DNA of 64,000 nt from W-Chloroflexi-9 sp964414675. Lineage in GTDB: Bacteria > Chloroflexota > Dehalococcoidia > UBA2979. Shown here piece after piece: positions 52,678 to 61,584 of this stretch. Position 1 is the first letter of the stretch. Every line of letters begins with the position of its first letter. The notes under the pieces were generated by a model that worked only from the letters and a program-made list of their open reading frames with translations, did not search any database and was not told the origin of the DNA. A program made the position numbers and the translations under genes. The stretch is from assembly GCA_964414675.1 (NCBI GenBank), contig CAYPYF010000004.1:8300-72299 (forward strand), in the 5' to 3' direction.

Positions 52678-54873
52678 CTAGCCGTTGCCGCCGGTGCGGC
52701 GGACGGAGATCACGCCACGCACCGAGTCGAGGTGCGTGAGGAGTCGCGCGAACTGGCTGCCGCCCTCGGTCTCCACGGTGACCTGCACGATCGTCGTGCG
52801 GTCGGCCTGCTCGATGGTGCGGACGCCGATCATGTTCACCTGGTACGAGGCAATGATCGTGCTGACGTCACGCAGGAGGCCTACGCGGTCCCAGGCCACG
52901 ATCTCCACGCTGGCGGTGTAGATGTCGCCCGCCGGGCCCCAGTCGCAGTCGACGACGCGGTCGGTGTTGCCTCGGTGGACGTTGCGACAGTCCGAGCGGT
53001 GGACCGTGACGCCTCGGGCACGCGTGATGTAGCCCACGATGGCGTCCCCCGGCAGCGGGCGGCAGCAGCGCGCGACCTGCACCTGGAGTCCGGTCTGGCC
53101 GAGCACGCGGATGCCCTTGCCGCCCTCGGTGCCGCCGGGCCGGCTGGGCTGCGCGGGCGTCTGGCTGGGGGTGTGCGGCGCGTGTGACACCTCGTGGTCG
53201 GGGACGAGTTCGACGAGGCGGTTGGCGAGGCGCTGCGAGGAGTAGTCGCCAGAACCGAGGGCAGCATAGAGGTCGCGGACATCCGCGAACCCCTGCGACT
53301 TCGGGAACTCGGACGGCATCTCGCGGAGACCGAGGCGCTTCAACTCGCGCTCGAGGTGCTCGCGACCCTTCTCGACGTTCTCCTCGCGGCGCGAGCGGCG
53401 GAACCACTGCCGCACCTTCTGTCGCGAGTGACTCGATCCGAGGTAGCCGAGCGAATTGATGAGCCAGTCGCGCGAAGGCCCGCGCGGGGTCCTCGACCGC
53501 ATGATCTCGACGACGTCACCGTTCCGCAGGACGGTGTTCAGCGGCACCATCCGATCGTTGACCTTCGCGCCGACCGTGTTGTGGCCCAGATCGGTGTGGA
53601 CGCGGTAGGCGAAGTCGACGGGGGTCGAGCCGGCGGGGAGGACGCGGACCTCGCCCTTCGGGGTATAGATGAACACCTGGTCGCGGAAGACGTCAGTCTT
53701 GATCGACTCGAGGAAGTCGTCCGTGCCGGACGCCTCCTGCTGCCACTCCAGCAGGTGGCGGAGCCAGGACATGCGCTCCTCGTACTGCTGGTCGCGCTTC
53801 GAGCGCTCTTCTTTGTACTGCCAGTGCGCGGCGACGCCGTACTCGGAGACCTGGTGCATCTCGTAGGTGCGGATCTGCACCTCGAACGTGCGCATGCCGG
53901 GGCCGAGAACCGAGGTGTGCAGCGACTGGTAGAGGGACTCCTTCGGCGAGGCGATGTAGTCATCGAACGAGCCGGGGAGCGGACGCCACTTCTGGTGGAC
54001 GATGCCGAGCGCGTTGTAGCAATCCTGCACGGTCGGGACGAGCACGCGGACGGCGAGGAGGTCGTGGATCTCGCTGAACGTCCGGCCGCCGGCCTGGTAG
54101 CGCTGCATCTTCTGGTAGACGGAGTAGAGGTGCTTCGCGCGGCCCGCGACCTCGGCCTGGATCCCGTCAGCGGCGAGGGCGCTCTCCAGCTCGTCCACGA
54201 GTTGCTTTACGTACCGCTCTCGCTCGCTGCGCTTCTGGGCCACCATCGCCGCCACGCGGCGGTAGTCCTGGGGCTGGAGATAGCGGAACGAGAGGTCTTC
54301 CAGCTCCCACTTGAACTGCCACACGCCGAGGCGTGTCGCGAGGGGGGCGTAGATGTCCATCGTCTCGCGGGCCAGCGCGCGCTGGCGCTCCGCGCTCAAC
54401 CACTCCAGGGTGCGCATGTTGTGGAGCCGGTCCGCCATCTTCACGATGACGACGCGCACGTCCTCTGCCATCGCGAGGAACATCTTGCGAAGCGTCTCGG
54501 CGTCCGCCTGCGCGGTGTCGAGCGCGCTGTCCGGGAGCTGGTCGATCTTGGTCGCGCCCTCGACGAGCTGCTGGACGTCGGCGCCGAACTTCGTGCCGAT
54601 GGTCTCCGGCTTCACGTCGCAGTCCTCGATCGTGTCGTGGAGGAGCGCGGCGGCGATGGTGGGCGGATCCATGCGCAGCGACGTGACGAGGCGCGCGACG
54701 GCGATGGGATGTGTGATGTAGGGGTCGCCCGAGCGACGCTTCTGCTCACCGTGGGCGGTGATCGCGAAGTCGAGCGCGCGCTCGACGAGGCCCACACGAT
54801 CCTCGGGGAGGTACTGCTGCACCTCGTCGAGGAGTTCGCGGCCCCCTGCCGGAAGCGGCCTGGATACGACCAT
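52678..54873 (-). CDS. rel: RelA/SpoT-family (p)ppGpp synthetase/hydrolase
   Basis: A 731-residue long RSH protein. The HD hydrolase has ITHPIAVARLVTSLRMD, AALLHDTIEDCDV and VKMADRLHNMRTLEWL, so it looks active. The synthetase region has RAKHLYSVYQKMQRY and SFDDYIASPKESLYQSLHTSVLGP. A TGS domain (VFIYTPKGEVRVLPAGSTPVDFAYRVHTDLGH) and a C-terminal ACT domain follow, with CRPLPGDAIVGYITRARGVTVHRSDC between them. It is likely a bifunctional stringent-response enzyme. It is divergent from hisS. Confidence 0.95.
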   Translation of the reverse strand: MVVSRPLPAGGRELLDEVQQYLPEDRVGLVERALDFAITAHGEQKRRSGDPYITHPIAVARLVTSLRMDPPTIAAALLHDTIEDCDVKPETIGTKFGADVQQLVEGATKIDQLPDSALDTAQADAETLRKMFLAMAEDVRVVIVKMADRLHNMRTLEWLSAERQRALARETMDIYAPLATRLGVWQFKWELEDLSFRYLQPQDYRRVAAMVAQKRSERERYVKQLVDELESALAADGIQAEVAGRAKHLYSVYQKMQRYQAGGRTFSEIHDLLAVRVLVPTVQDCYNALGIVHQKWRPLPGSFDDYIASPKESLYQSLHTSVLGPGMRTFEVQIRTYEMHQVSEYGVAAHWQYKEERSKRDQQYEERMSWLRHLLEWQQEASGTDDFLESIKTDVFRDQVFIYTPKGEVRVLPAGSTPVDFAYRVHTDLGHNTVGAKVNDRMVPLNTVLRNGDVVEIMRSRTPRGPSRDWLINSLGYLGSSHSRQKVRQWFRRSRREENVEKGREHLERELKRLGLREMPSEFPKSQGFADVRDLYAALGSGDYSSQRLANRLVELVPDHEVSHAPHTPSQTPAQPSRPGGTEGGKGIRVLGQTGLQVQVARCCRPLPGDAIVGYITRARGVTVHRSDCRNVHRGNTDRVVDCDWGPAGDIYTASVEIVAWDRVGLLRDVSTIIASYQVNMIGVRTIEQADRTTIVQVTVETEGGSQFARLLTHLDSVRGVISVRRTGGNG

Positions 54874-54986
54874 GGTTCAGTTTAACGTGCACGGGAACCT
54901 ACACGCTCGGCCGGAGCCGGGCTGGGTCCCATCGTCGACGCTCCCCTCTCCTAGCGGCAGCGGGGGCGCACTCGTAGGATTCCCGC

Positions 54987-56255
54987 ATGCCTTCCTACCA
55001 GGCCCCACGCGGCATGAACGACACCCTCCCGGAGGACGCCGCCCTCTGGCGGCATATCCGCGACACCGCCGAGCGAGTGGCGCGCCTGTATGACTACCGC
55101 CAGATCACGACGCCGATCGTCGAGGATGCGGGTGTCTTCCTCCGTACGGTCGGCGACGAGTCCGACATCGTGCAGAAGGAGATGTACGTCTTCGAGGACC
55201 GCGGAGGCGACCACCTCGCGCTCCGGCCCGAGGGCACCGCGGCGGTCTGCCGCGCATACATCGAGCACGGCATGGGCTCGCTCCCCCAGCCGGTGCGGCT
55301 GTTCTACATCGGGCCGTTCTTCCGCTATGACCGGCCGCAGACCGGGCGCTACCGCCAGTTGTGGCAGTTCGGCGCGGAGGCGATCGGGTCTGACTCTCCC
55401 GCGGCGGACGCCGAGCTGATCGAGCTACAGCACACGCTGTACGAGGCGCTCGGACTGCACGATGCCGTCCTGCGCATCAACTCCATCGGCAACAACGACT
55501 CGCGAGGGCGCTACATCGACGCGCTCCGCGAATACTTCCGGCCGCTCGTCCCCACGCTCTCCAAGGACTCGCAGCGGCGGTTCGAGACGAACCTTCTCCG
55601 CATCCTCGACTCCAAGGAGGAGCAGGACCGTGCGGCCGTCGAGGGTTCCCCGTCGATCCTCGACTTCCTCGACGACGAGGACGCCGCGCACTTCGAGGCG
55701 CTGAAGGCCGCCCTCGACGCCGTCGGCATTGCGTACGAGGTGGACCCGTTCATCGTGCGCGGCCTCGACTACTACTCGCGTACGGTCTGGGAGTTCGAAC
55801 CGCCCGAGGCGCGCGGCCAGTCCACCATCGGCGCGGGCGGCCGCTACGACGGCCTGATCGAGCTCCTCGGCGGCCAGCCCACGCCCGGCGTCGGCTTCGC
55901 CACCGGCATCGAGCGGATCGCGCTCAACCTCAAGGCACGCGGCATCGAGGCTCCCGAAGCCGCCGCGGTCGATGTCGTCACGATCCCCCTCGGCGAGGCG
56001 GGCGCAGCGGCGGCCCTCCGCGTCGCCCATGACCTCCGCGCCGCCGGTATCACTGTCCGCGCCGGCTACCCTGGCCGCTCGATGAAGGCCGCCCTTCGAG
56101 GCGCATCCGCCGCGAACGCCGCGTACGCGCTGATCATCGGCGACCGCGAGGCCTCGGACGGCGTCGCGACGCTGAAGCCGCTGCGGGGCGAGGGCGAGCA
56201 GCGGGCGGTGGCGTTTGGGGAACTGGCGGCGGCGATCCGAGGCGCGGGTTCCTAG
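54987..56255 (+). CDS. hisS: Histidine-tRNA ligase
   Basis: Charges tRNA-His. It is a 422-residue class II synthetase. Motif 1 is near QITTPIVEDAGVFLRTVG, motif 2 is LFYIGPFFRYDRPQTGRYRQLWQFG and motif 3 is GVGFATGIERIAL. The histidine-specific RGLDYYSRTVWEF and the anticodon-binding C-terminal domain (AAVDVVTIPLG) are intact. TAGGAT ends 6 nt before the ATG with no ribosome site, suggesting a leaderless mRNA. No T-box was found upstream. Confidence 0.96.
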   Translation: MPSYQAPRGMNDTLPEDAALWRHIRDTAERVARLYDYRQITTPIVEDAGVFLRTVGDESDIVQKEMYVFEDRGGDHLALRPEGTAAVCRAYIEHGMGSLPQPVRLFYIGPFFRYDRPQTGRYRQLWQFGAEAIGSDSPAADAELIELQHTLYEALGLHDAVLRINSIGNNDSRGRYIDALREYFRPLVPTLSKDSQRRFETNLLRILDSKEEQDRAAVEGSPSILDFLDDEDAAHFEALKAALDAVGIAYEVDPFIVRGLDYYSRTVWEFEPPEARGQSTIGAGGRYDGLIELLGGQPTPGVGFATGIERIALNLKARGIEAPEAAAVDVVTIPLGEAGAAAALRVAHDLRAAGITVRAGYPGRSMKAALRGASAANAAYALIIGDREASDGVATLKPLRGEGEQRAVAFGELAAAIRGAGS

Positions 56256-56303
56256 CGCCCTGCCTTATCCTCCGCGCCCCGATGCAAGACGAGGAGCACG
56301 TGG

Positions 56304-56693
56304 ATGGCGAAGACCAACTACCAGTCCGTAGGCGAGTACATCGCCGCCCAACCCGAGGTCGTACGCCCCACGCTCGAGCGCGTCCGCGCCATCATCCACA
56401 AGGCGCTCCCCGGCGCCGAGGAGCGGATCAGCTACCAGCTTCCGGCCTTCCGCCTGCACGGGAGCGACGTCGTCTACCTCAACGCAGCGAGCAAGCACTT
56501 CGCGCTCTACCCCTCGACGGACGGACTGATCGAGGCACTCGGCGAGGAGCTCACGCCCCACCTGCACGGCAAGGGCACGCTCCGGCTCCCCTTCGCGGAC
56601 CCGGTGCCCACGAAGCTCATCGAACGCATCGTGAAGTTCCGCGCGAAGGAAGCCGAGGCCGCCGCGAAGGCAAAGGCCGCGAAGAAGCGCTAG
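56304..56693 (+). CDS. DUF1801 (YdhG-like) protein
   Basis: A 129-residue DUF1801 protein. Its start TNYQSVGEYIAAQPEVVRPTLERVRAIIHKALPGAEERISYQLPAFRL and the following VVYLNAASKHFALYPST and GKGTLRLPFADPVPTKLIERIVKFR are the full domain. It ends in an Ala/Lys-rich tail. Some members have been linked to iron or metal handling by fold similarity only. GAGGAG precedes the ATG. Confidence 0.92.
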   Translation: MAKTNYQSVGEYIAAQPEVVRPTLERVRAIIHKALPGAEERISYQLPAFRLHGSDVVYLNAASKHFALYPSTDGLIEALGEELTPHLHGKGTLRLPFADPVPTKLIERIVKFRAKEAEAAAKAKAAKKR

Positions 56694-56726
56694 TGCGAGG
56701 CGGCTAGACCGGGTGCGGGATCGCGT

Positions 56727-56936
56727 TCAGCAGGGCAGCGATCTCATCGCGTCGCGGTAGCCATCCAGGTCAACTCCCAGGCTGACACCAAGGATCTCGA
56801 CGCCGACATCACCCAGATCGTCACGGTCGACGAAGCGGCCCTCGTCGAGTTCGTGTGTGACGACGGTGCCCTGCGCCTCCTCACGGAAGGTGATGTAGAG
56901 GGCGTCCGCTTCGCGGTCGTGGTCGAGGTGCCTCAG
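56727..56936 (-). CDS. DUF2283 protein, apparent CTG start
   Basis: A 69-residue DUF2283 domain. DHDREADALYITFREEAQGTVVTHELDEGRFVDRDDLGDVGVEILGVS matches the family pattern YDxEADALYI...VVGIEIL. No ATG, GTG or TTG lies in frame nearby, but CTG at 56936 directly precedes the family N-terminus. It overlaps the upstream stop as CTGA, the same arrangement as at carB. The function is unknown; such small proteins often sit beside toxin-antitoxin or unrelated genes. Confidence 0.7.
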   Translation of the reverse strand: MRHLDHDREADALYITFREEAQGTVVTHELDEGRFVDRDDLGDVGVEILGVSLGVDLDGYRDAMRSLPC

Positions 56937-57392
56937 CCCCCCACCCGCCGGAGTCCATCCTCCGCCGCCGCCACGTACCCCTCCCCCTCCGTGCCGAGGA
57001 CGCGCGCGGCGTCGAGGGCGTCGCGGTAGGCCTCGGCGGCGCGGTCGGGGGAGCCGACGCCCTCCAGCGAGGCGGCGAACGCGAGGTGGAGCGAGGGCCA
57101 GAGTTCGCGGACGAGGCCCGGCTCGCCGAGGCCGACGACCCCGCCTCCGTCCGCNNNNNNNNNNCTCGGCGAGCCGGGCCTCGTCCATTGCGGTGCGGTG
57201 CCAGTGGTGGGCGCCGGCAGGGGCCGGCTGGATGCCGGCGACGTAGTGCGCGGCGACGGCGCGCTCCCATGGGGTCGCCGCGTCCTCCCAGGCCTGTCGG
57301 AGCACCTCGCGTGCACGGTCGAGGTTGCCCTCGACGCGGGCGGCCTCGGCCTCCATGCACAGGATCACGATCGGGTTGTCGATGTCGAGCAT
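56933..57392 (-). pseudogene. Helical-repeat (TPR-like) protein interrupted by assembly gap
   Basis: The frame MLDIDNPIVILCMEAEAARVEGNLDRAREVLRQAWEDAATPWERAVAAHYVAG runs from 57392 to the N gap. After the gap the matching continuation LVRELWPSLHLAFAASLEGVGSPDRAAEAYRDALDAARVLG is in another frame to the stop at 56933. Alternating A/L/E helices suggest a short TPR-like fold. The frame change is due to the placeholder of arbitrary length, so it need not be a true pseudogene. Its end overlaps the DUF2283 gene. Confidence 0.55.
57155..57164. other. Assembly gap (10 N)
   Basis: Ten N inside the TPR-like gene. The flanking frames differ, so the real missing length is not 10 bp. Confidence 0.98.
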
Positions 57393-57464
57393 CGGTCGCT
57401 CCGGGCGCTACGCGCCGCCTCCGGCGGCTGTCCGTACGAGTATCGCTGATATCCTGACCGTCCC

Positions 57465-58532
57465 ATGCTCGAACGACTCGCCGACCTCGACGCCCGCTAC
57501 ATGGAGCTGGAGCATCAGCTGACCGACCCCGAGGTCATCGCTGACCACCGGCGTGTCCAGGAGCTGGCGCAGGAGCGCTCAGACCTCGAGACGGTCGTCA
57601 CCCTCTACCGCGAGTACCGCGCCGCCGCGAAGCAACTCGACGAGGCGCGCGTCCTCATGCGCGAGGGCGACGACGATGAGATGCGCAAGATGGCGCAGGA
57701 CGAGGTCGAGGAGCTCAGCGAGCAGGTCGAGCGCCTCGACCAGGAGATGAAGGTCGCGCTGCTCCCGAAGGACCCGAAGGACGACCGCAACGTCCTCGTG
57801 GAGATCCGTGCGGGCGCGGGCGGCGACGAGGCGGGGATCTTCGCCTCGGACCTCTTCGGGATGTACCAGCGCTACGCGGAGCGCGTGGGCTGGAAGACCG
57901 AGGTCACGAACACCAGCGCGAACGAAGCCGGCGGCTACCGCGAGATCGTGTTCGAGATCCGGGGCCAGGGCGCGTACTCCCGCCTCAAGTTCGAGTCGGG
58001 CGTGCATCGCGTCCAGCGCGTGCCCCAGACCGAGGCGCAGGGGCGCATCCACACCTCCACCGCCACAGTCGCCGTCATGCCCGAGGTGGACGAGGTGGAC
58101 GTGGACATCAACTGGAACGACGTCCGCATCGACATCTTCCACTCCGGAGGCGCCGGCGGGCAGAACGTGAACAAGGTGGCTACCGCCGTCCGCATGACGC
58201 ACAACCCCACCGGGATCGTCGTGACCTGTCAGGACGAGCGGTCGCAGGCGAAGAACCGCTCGAAGGCCGAGGCGCAGCTCCGCGCGAAGCTCTACGCGCT
58301 GGAACGTGAGACGCAGGACGCCGAGGTCTCGGCGCTCCGCAAGTCGCAGGTCGGCACGGGCGACCGCGCGGAGAAGATCCGGACGTACAACTACCCGCAG
58401 GACCGCATCACCGACCACCGCATCGGCCTCACCGTCCACGGCATCCCGAAGGTGCTCGATGGCGACCTCGACGCCCTCATCGACGCCGTCGCGTCCGAGG
58501 ACCAGGCGCGGCTGCTGGCCGAGACCGCATAG
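57465..58532 (+). CDS. prfA: Peptide chain release factor 1
   Basis: Recognises UAA and UAG stop codons and releases the peptide. It is 355 residues. The N-terminal helical domain is followed by LVEIRAGAGGDEAGIFASDLF and the catalytic GGQ loop in DIFHSGGAGGQNVNKVATAVRMTHNPTGI. RSQAKNRSKAEAQLRAKLY is typical of RF1. TATCCT ends 9 nt before the ATG, so it may be leaderless. It is followed by an rRNA methyltransferase gene and prmC, which modifies the GGQ glutamine. Confidence 0.96.
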   Translation: MLERLADLDARYMELEHQLTDPEVIADHRRVQELAQERSDLETVVTLYREYRAAAKQLDEARVLMREGDDDEMRKMAQDEVEELSEQVERLDQEMKVALLPKDPKDDRNVLVEIRAGAGGDEAGIFASDLFGMYQRYAERVGWKTEVTNTSANEAGGYREIVFEIRGQGAYSRLKFESGVHRVQRVPQTEAQGRIHTSTATVAVMPEVDEVDVDINWNDVRIDIFHSGGAGGQNVNKVATAVRMTHNPTGIVVTCQDERSQAKNRSKAEAQLRAKLYALERETQDAEVSALRKSQVGTGDRAEKIRTYNYPQDRITDHRIGLTVHGIPKVLDGDLDALIDAVASEDQARLLAETA

Positions 58533-58595
58533 CCCCCGAGAAAGCGCACCTGGGTTAGCGCGCCGAATCCCGCTCGTACTCATCGCAGGACACAC

Positions 58596-59411
58596 ATGCC
58601 CACCCTCATCACCTCCACCGCCAACGAGCGGATCAAGCGCATCCGGTCGCTCCGCATGCGCAAGGAGCGCGACAAGACTGGCCTGACCTTCGTCGAGGGC
58701 ATCCGCTCCGTGGTCGAGGCCGTCCAGGTCGAGGCACCCATCGACTGCCTCGTGGTCTGCCCGAAGCTCCTCAAGGGGAAGCCCGGCTGGGACGCCGTCT
58801 CGATCGCCCGCTCGCGCGAGGTCGAGGTCGTCGAGGTGGACGAGACGGTGTTCCGCACGATGTCGAAGCGGGACGGCCCTCAGGGCATCGCTGCGGTCCT
58901 CAAGCAGCGCTGGGAGCGCCTCCAGGACATCGAGCCTGACGCGGGAGCGACGTGGGTCGCCCTCGAGTCGGCCGCCGACGCCGGGAACATCGGCACGATC
59001 GTCCGCACCTGCGACGCGACCGGCGCCGAGGGCGTCATCCTCCTCGACAACACAGCCGACCCGTTCGACCCGGTCGCAATGCGCGCCAGCACCGGCGCCG
59101 TGTTCACGACACGCCTCGTGCGCGCCTCCTTCGCGGAGATCCGCGAGTGGGCGCAGACCTACGGCGTCACGATGGTCGGTACCGCCGGCGATGCCGCCGA
59201 GGACTACCGCACGGCCGACTACGGCACGAGCACCCTCATCGTCATGGGCAGCGAGCGCGCCGGGCTTCCGGCCCCCTACCAGGCCGCCTGTGACCTGGTG
59301 GTCTCGATTCCCATGCGCGGGCGCGCCGACTCGCTCAACCTCGCGGTCGCGACCGGCCTCGTGCTCTACGAGGTCCTGCACCAGCGCGAACGAGGCGAGG
59401 CGCAGGCGTGA
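58596..59411 (+). CDS. TrmH/SpoU-family RNA 2'-O-methyltransferase
   Basis: A 271-residue SPOUT enzyme. The N-terminal substrate-binding domain starts STANERIKRIRSLRMRKERDKTGLTFVEGIRSV. The knotted domain carries SAADAGNIGTIVRTCDATGAEGVILL (motif 1), LIVMGSERAGLP (motif 2) and VSIPMRGRADSLNLAVATGLVLYE (motif 3). It methylates a ribose in rRNA or tRNA; 23S rRNA is the usual target of this long form. It is in a row with prfA and prmC. Confidence 0.93.
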   Translation: MPTLITSTANERIKRIRSLRMRKERDKTGLTFVEGIRSVVEAVQVEAPIDCLVVCPKLLKGKPGWDAVSIARSREVEVVEVDETVFRTMSKRDGPQGIAAVLKQRWERLQDIEPDAGATWVALESAADAGNIGTIVRTCDATGAEGVILLDNTADPFDPVAMRASTGAVFTTRLVRASFAEIREWAQTYGVTMVGTAGDAAEDYRTADYGTSTLIVMGSERAGLPAPYQAACDLVVSIPMRGRADSLNLAVATGLVLYEVLHQRERGEAQA

Positions 59412-59418
59412 GCCGCCC

Positions 59419-60300
59419 ATGAGTCTCAGGGAGACCCTCCGCGAAGCTGCGCAGCGCCTCGTGGTCGGGCAGGCCGCCGAGGACCTCGATGATGCCGTGC
59501 TGCAGGCCGACCTGCTGTACGCCGAGGCCAGCGGCCTCGACCGGGCGCAGGTGATGGCAGCCTCCGAGGGCGCGACGGAAGCGCTCGCCGAGTTCGCCGA
59601 GCTGCTCGGCCGCCGCCTCAACCACGAACCGCTTGCGTACATCCTCGGGCGACGCGAGTTCTACGGACGGACGTTCGAGGTCGGCCCGGGCTGCCTCGTG
59701 CCGCGGCCGGAGACGGAAGAGCTCGTGGAGGCCGCCCTCGCCGCCGTGCGGGAGCACCCGCGGGCGAAACGCCTCGTGCGGGTCGCGGACATCGGCACCG
59801 GGTCGGGGATCATCGGGCTCTCCATCGCGGCGCACGCGCCGAACACGAAGGTGTGGTGCGTGGACCTCTCCACCGAGGCGCTCCAGTGGGCGGGAAAGAA
59901 CATGCGCCGCCACGGACTGCAGGACCGCGTCGTCCTCCTAGCCGGCGACCTCCTCGAACCGCTCACGGAGCCGATCGACGTGCTCTGCGCGAACCTGCCA
60001 TATGTCCCCACCGACGACTACGAGGAACTCCCGCCGCAGATCCGGAACCGAGAGCCGCGCATCGCCGTCGAGGGCGGCGTGACGGGCATCGAGCTCATCC
60101 GCCGGCTGACCGAGCAGATGGCGACGCACCTCGCGCCCGAGGCAGCCGTGCTGCTCGAGGTCGGCGCCGGCCAGATGAGCTGGGTCGAGGAACTCGCGGT
60201 CGAGGCCCTCAAGCAGGCCGGCCGCGACGTGACGAAGGTCGAGGCGCACCGGGACCTCTACGGCATCCGTCGCTGCCTCGAGGTGCGCACGGGCTACTGA
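59419..60300 (+). CDS. prmC: Release factor glutamine methyltransferase
   Basis: N5-methylates the glutamine of the RF1/RF2 GGQ loop. It is 293 residues. The N-terminal helical domain (LGRRLNHEPLAYILGRREFYGRTFEV) and VPRPETEELVEAAL are family signatures, then motif I VADIGTGSGIIGLSIAA. The catalytic NPPY is here NLPYVP, as in several Gram-positive-like PrmC. Short spacing to the upstream SpoU gene (7 bp) and ATG overlap with the next gene make an operon with prfA, its substrate. Confidence 0.94.
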   Translation: MSLRETLREAAQRLVVGQAAEDLDDAVLQADLLYAEASGLDRAQVMAASEGATEALAEFAELLGRRLNHEPLAYILGRREFYGRTFEVGPGCLVPRPETEELVEAALAAVREHPRAKRLVRVADIGTGSGIIGLSIAAHAPNTKVWCVDLSTEALQWAGKNMRRHGLQDRVVLLAGDLLEPLTEPIDVLCANLPYVPTDDYEELPPQIRNREPRIAVEGGVTGIELIRRLTEQMATHLAPEAAVLLEVGAGQMSWVEELAVEALKQAGRDVTKVEAHRDLYGIRRCLEVRTGY

Positions 60301-61172
60301 TGCCCGACCTCGACGCACTGAACCGCGACTTCGCCCTCGACGGCCTGCGCTTCGAGGCGGAACCGGGCGGCCTCGTGCGAGGCGTCGTGCAGGCGCCCGC
60401 GTGTGACGCCGAGTTCTACCTCCACGGCGCGCAGGTGACGCGCTGGCGCCCAACGGGACACGACGACGTGCTGTGGCTGAGCCAGACCGCGGTCTACGAG
60501 GACAGCCGCGCCATCCGCGGCGGCGTCCCGATCTGCTTCCCCTGGTTCGGCGCGCATCCCTCGGACCCGGGAGCGCCCTCGCACGGCCTCGCTCGCAGGC
60601 GAGAGTGGTCGCTCGTCGCCGCCGAGCGACTCGACGACGCCATCGAGGTGACGCTCGAAGCGCGCATCGAGCCGTGGGCGTGCCGGCTCACAGCGTCGTT
60701 CGGCAGCGAACTTCGAGTCGCGCTCGACGTGCGGAACGAGAGCGACTCCACTGCATCGTCCGAAGCTGCACTCCACACGTACTTCGCGGTCGCGGATGTC
60801 GAGACCGTCACCGTCGAGGGCCTCGAGCGGATCCCGTTCGTCGACCAGGCCGCGGGCGGTATCGAGCGTGACGCCGAGGGTTCGCCGGTCGCGTTCCGCG
60901 GCGAGGTCGACCGCATCTACCTCGGTCGCGACGACGCGACCGTGACGGTCCGGGACGCCGGTCGCCGCATCATGGTGACGGGGGAGGGTGCCCGATCGAC
61001 GGTGGTGTGGAACCCCGGGCCTGAGCGCGCTCGTGCTCTTGCGGACCTCGGTGAGAGCGAGTGGCGTCGGATGGTCTGCGTGGAGTCAGCGGACGTGCGG
61101 TCGGACCGCGTCGTCCTCGCGCCGGGCGAGAGCGCGAGGCTGGGCGTCGCAGTGCGGGTGAGCGCCTCCTAG
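60300..61172 (+). CDS. Glucose-6-phosphate 1-epimerase-like (aldose epimerase family)
   Basis: A 290-residue galactose-mutarotase-fold protein of the D-hexose-6-phosphate mutarotase (YeaD) type. It has FYLHGAQVTRWRPTGHDDVLWLSQTAVYEDSRAIRGGVPICFPWFGAH and SHGLARRREWSL. Catalytic-type His and Glu residues follow (AALHTYFAVADVETVTVEGL and MVCVESADV). It interconverts alpha and beta anomers of a hexose phosphate. ATG 60300 overlaps the prmC stop. Its TAG shares CTAG with the convergent gene. Confidence 0.92.
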   Translation: MPDLDALNRDFALDGLRFEAEPGGLVRGVVQAPACDAEFYLHGAQVTRWRPTGHDDVLWLSQTAVYEDSRAIRGGVPICFPWFGAHPSDPGAPSHGLARRREWSLVAAERLDDAIEVTLEARIEPWACRLTASFGSELRVALDVRNESDSTASSEAALHTYFAVADVETVTVEGLERIPFVDQAAGGIERDAEGSPVAFRGEVDRIYLGRDDATVTVRDAGRRIMVTGEGARSTVVWNPGPERARALADLGESEWRRMVCVESADVRSDRVVLAPGESARLGVAVRVSAS

Positions 61173-61459
61173 AGCGGGACGCGACCGGAGACGGTCATGG
61201 TGCGCGGGTCCTCGGCGCCTTCGGCCACCGTGAGCGTGACGGGCCACGCGACGCCATAGCGGGCCATGATGATGTCGTAGCGGCCGGGCATAAGCCGACG
61301 GAACGGGAGCAACCTCGTCTCGGTCCCGGCGCGGCCACCGCCGCCCGATCCCTCGGAGGTGGTCATCCAGCCGACCGAGAGCGCCTTCGTCCCGCGGTTG
61401 CGGAACACCCACACCATCCGGCTCGGTCCGTGTTCCAGCGAAATGCGTGCGCTCACCAT
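61169..61459 (-). CDS. Hypothetical small protein
   Basis: A 96-residue protein with alternating polar and beta-branched residues (ISLEHGPSRMVWVFRNRGTKALSVGWMTTSEG, then PGRYDIIMARYGVAWPVTLTVAEG), consistent with an all-beta fold. It has no signal peptide or membrane helix. No family is recognised. AAAGGAG lies 6 nt before ATG 61459; ATG 61465 is too close to the ribosome site. It lies after the guaB3 terminator on the same strand. Confidence 0.6.
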   Translation of the reverse strand: MVSARISLEHGPSRMVWVFRNRGTKALSVGWMTTSEGSGGGGRAGTETRLLPFRRLMPGRYDIIMARYGVAWPVTLTVAEGAEDPRTMTVSGRVPL

Positions 61460-61536
61460 GGGCATCTCCTTTCTTCGCCCCTCGATGGTATGCAGACCTG
61501 ACATCGTTCCGAAACTGATAAGACGCCTTGCAGATA

Positions 61537-61567
61537 CAGAACGGGCGCCCGATGGGCGCCCGTTCTG
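61537..61567 (-). terminator. Hairpin terminator after guaB3
   Basis: Perfect 14-bp inverted repeat CAGAACGGGCGCCC / GGGCGCCCGTTCTG with loop GAT, 18 bp after the guaB3 stop. There is no T-run, but the GC stem is strong. Confidence 0.65.
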
Positions 61568-61584
61568 ATGTCGACGACGGAGCG

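Noticed and set aside
54874..54986. T-box leader for hisS
   Set aside because: No specifier loop, T-box sequence or terminator. The spacer is only 113 bp with a -10 box close to the ATG.
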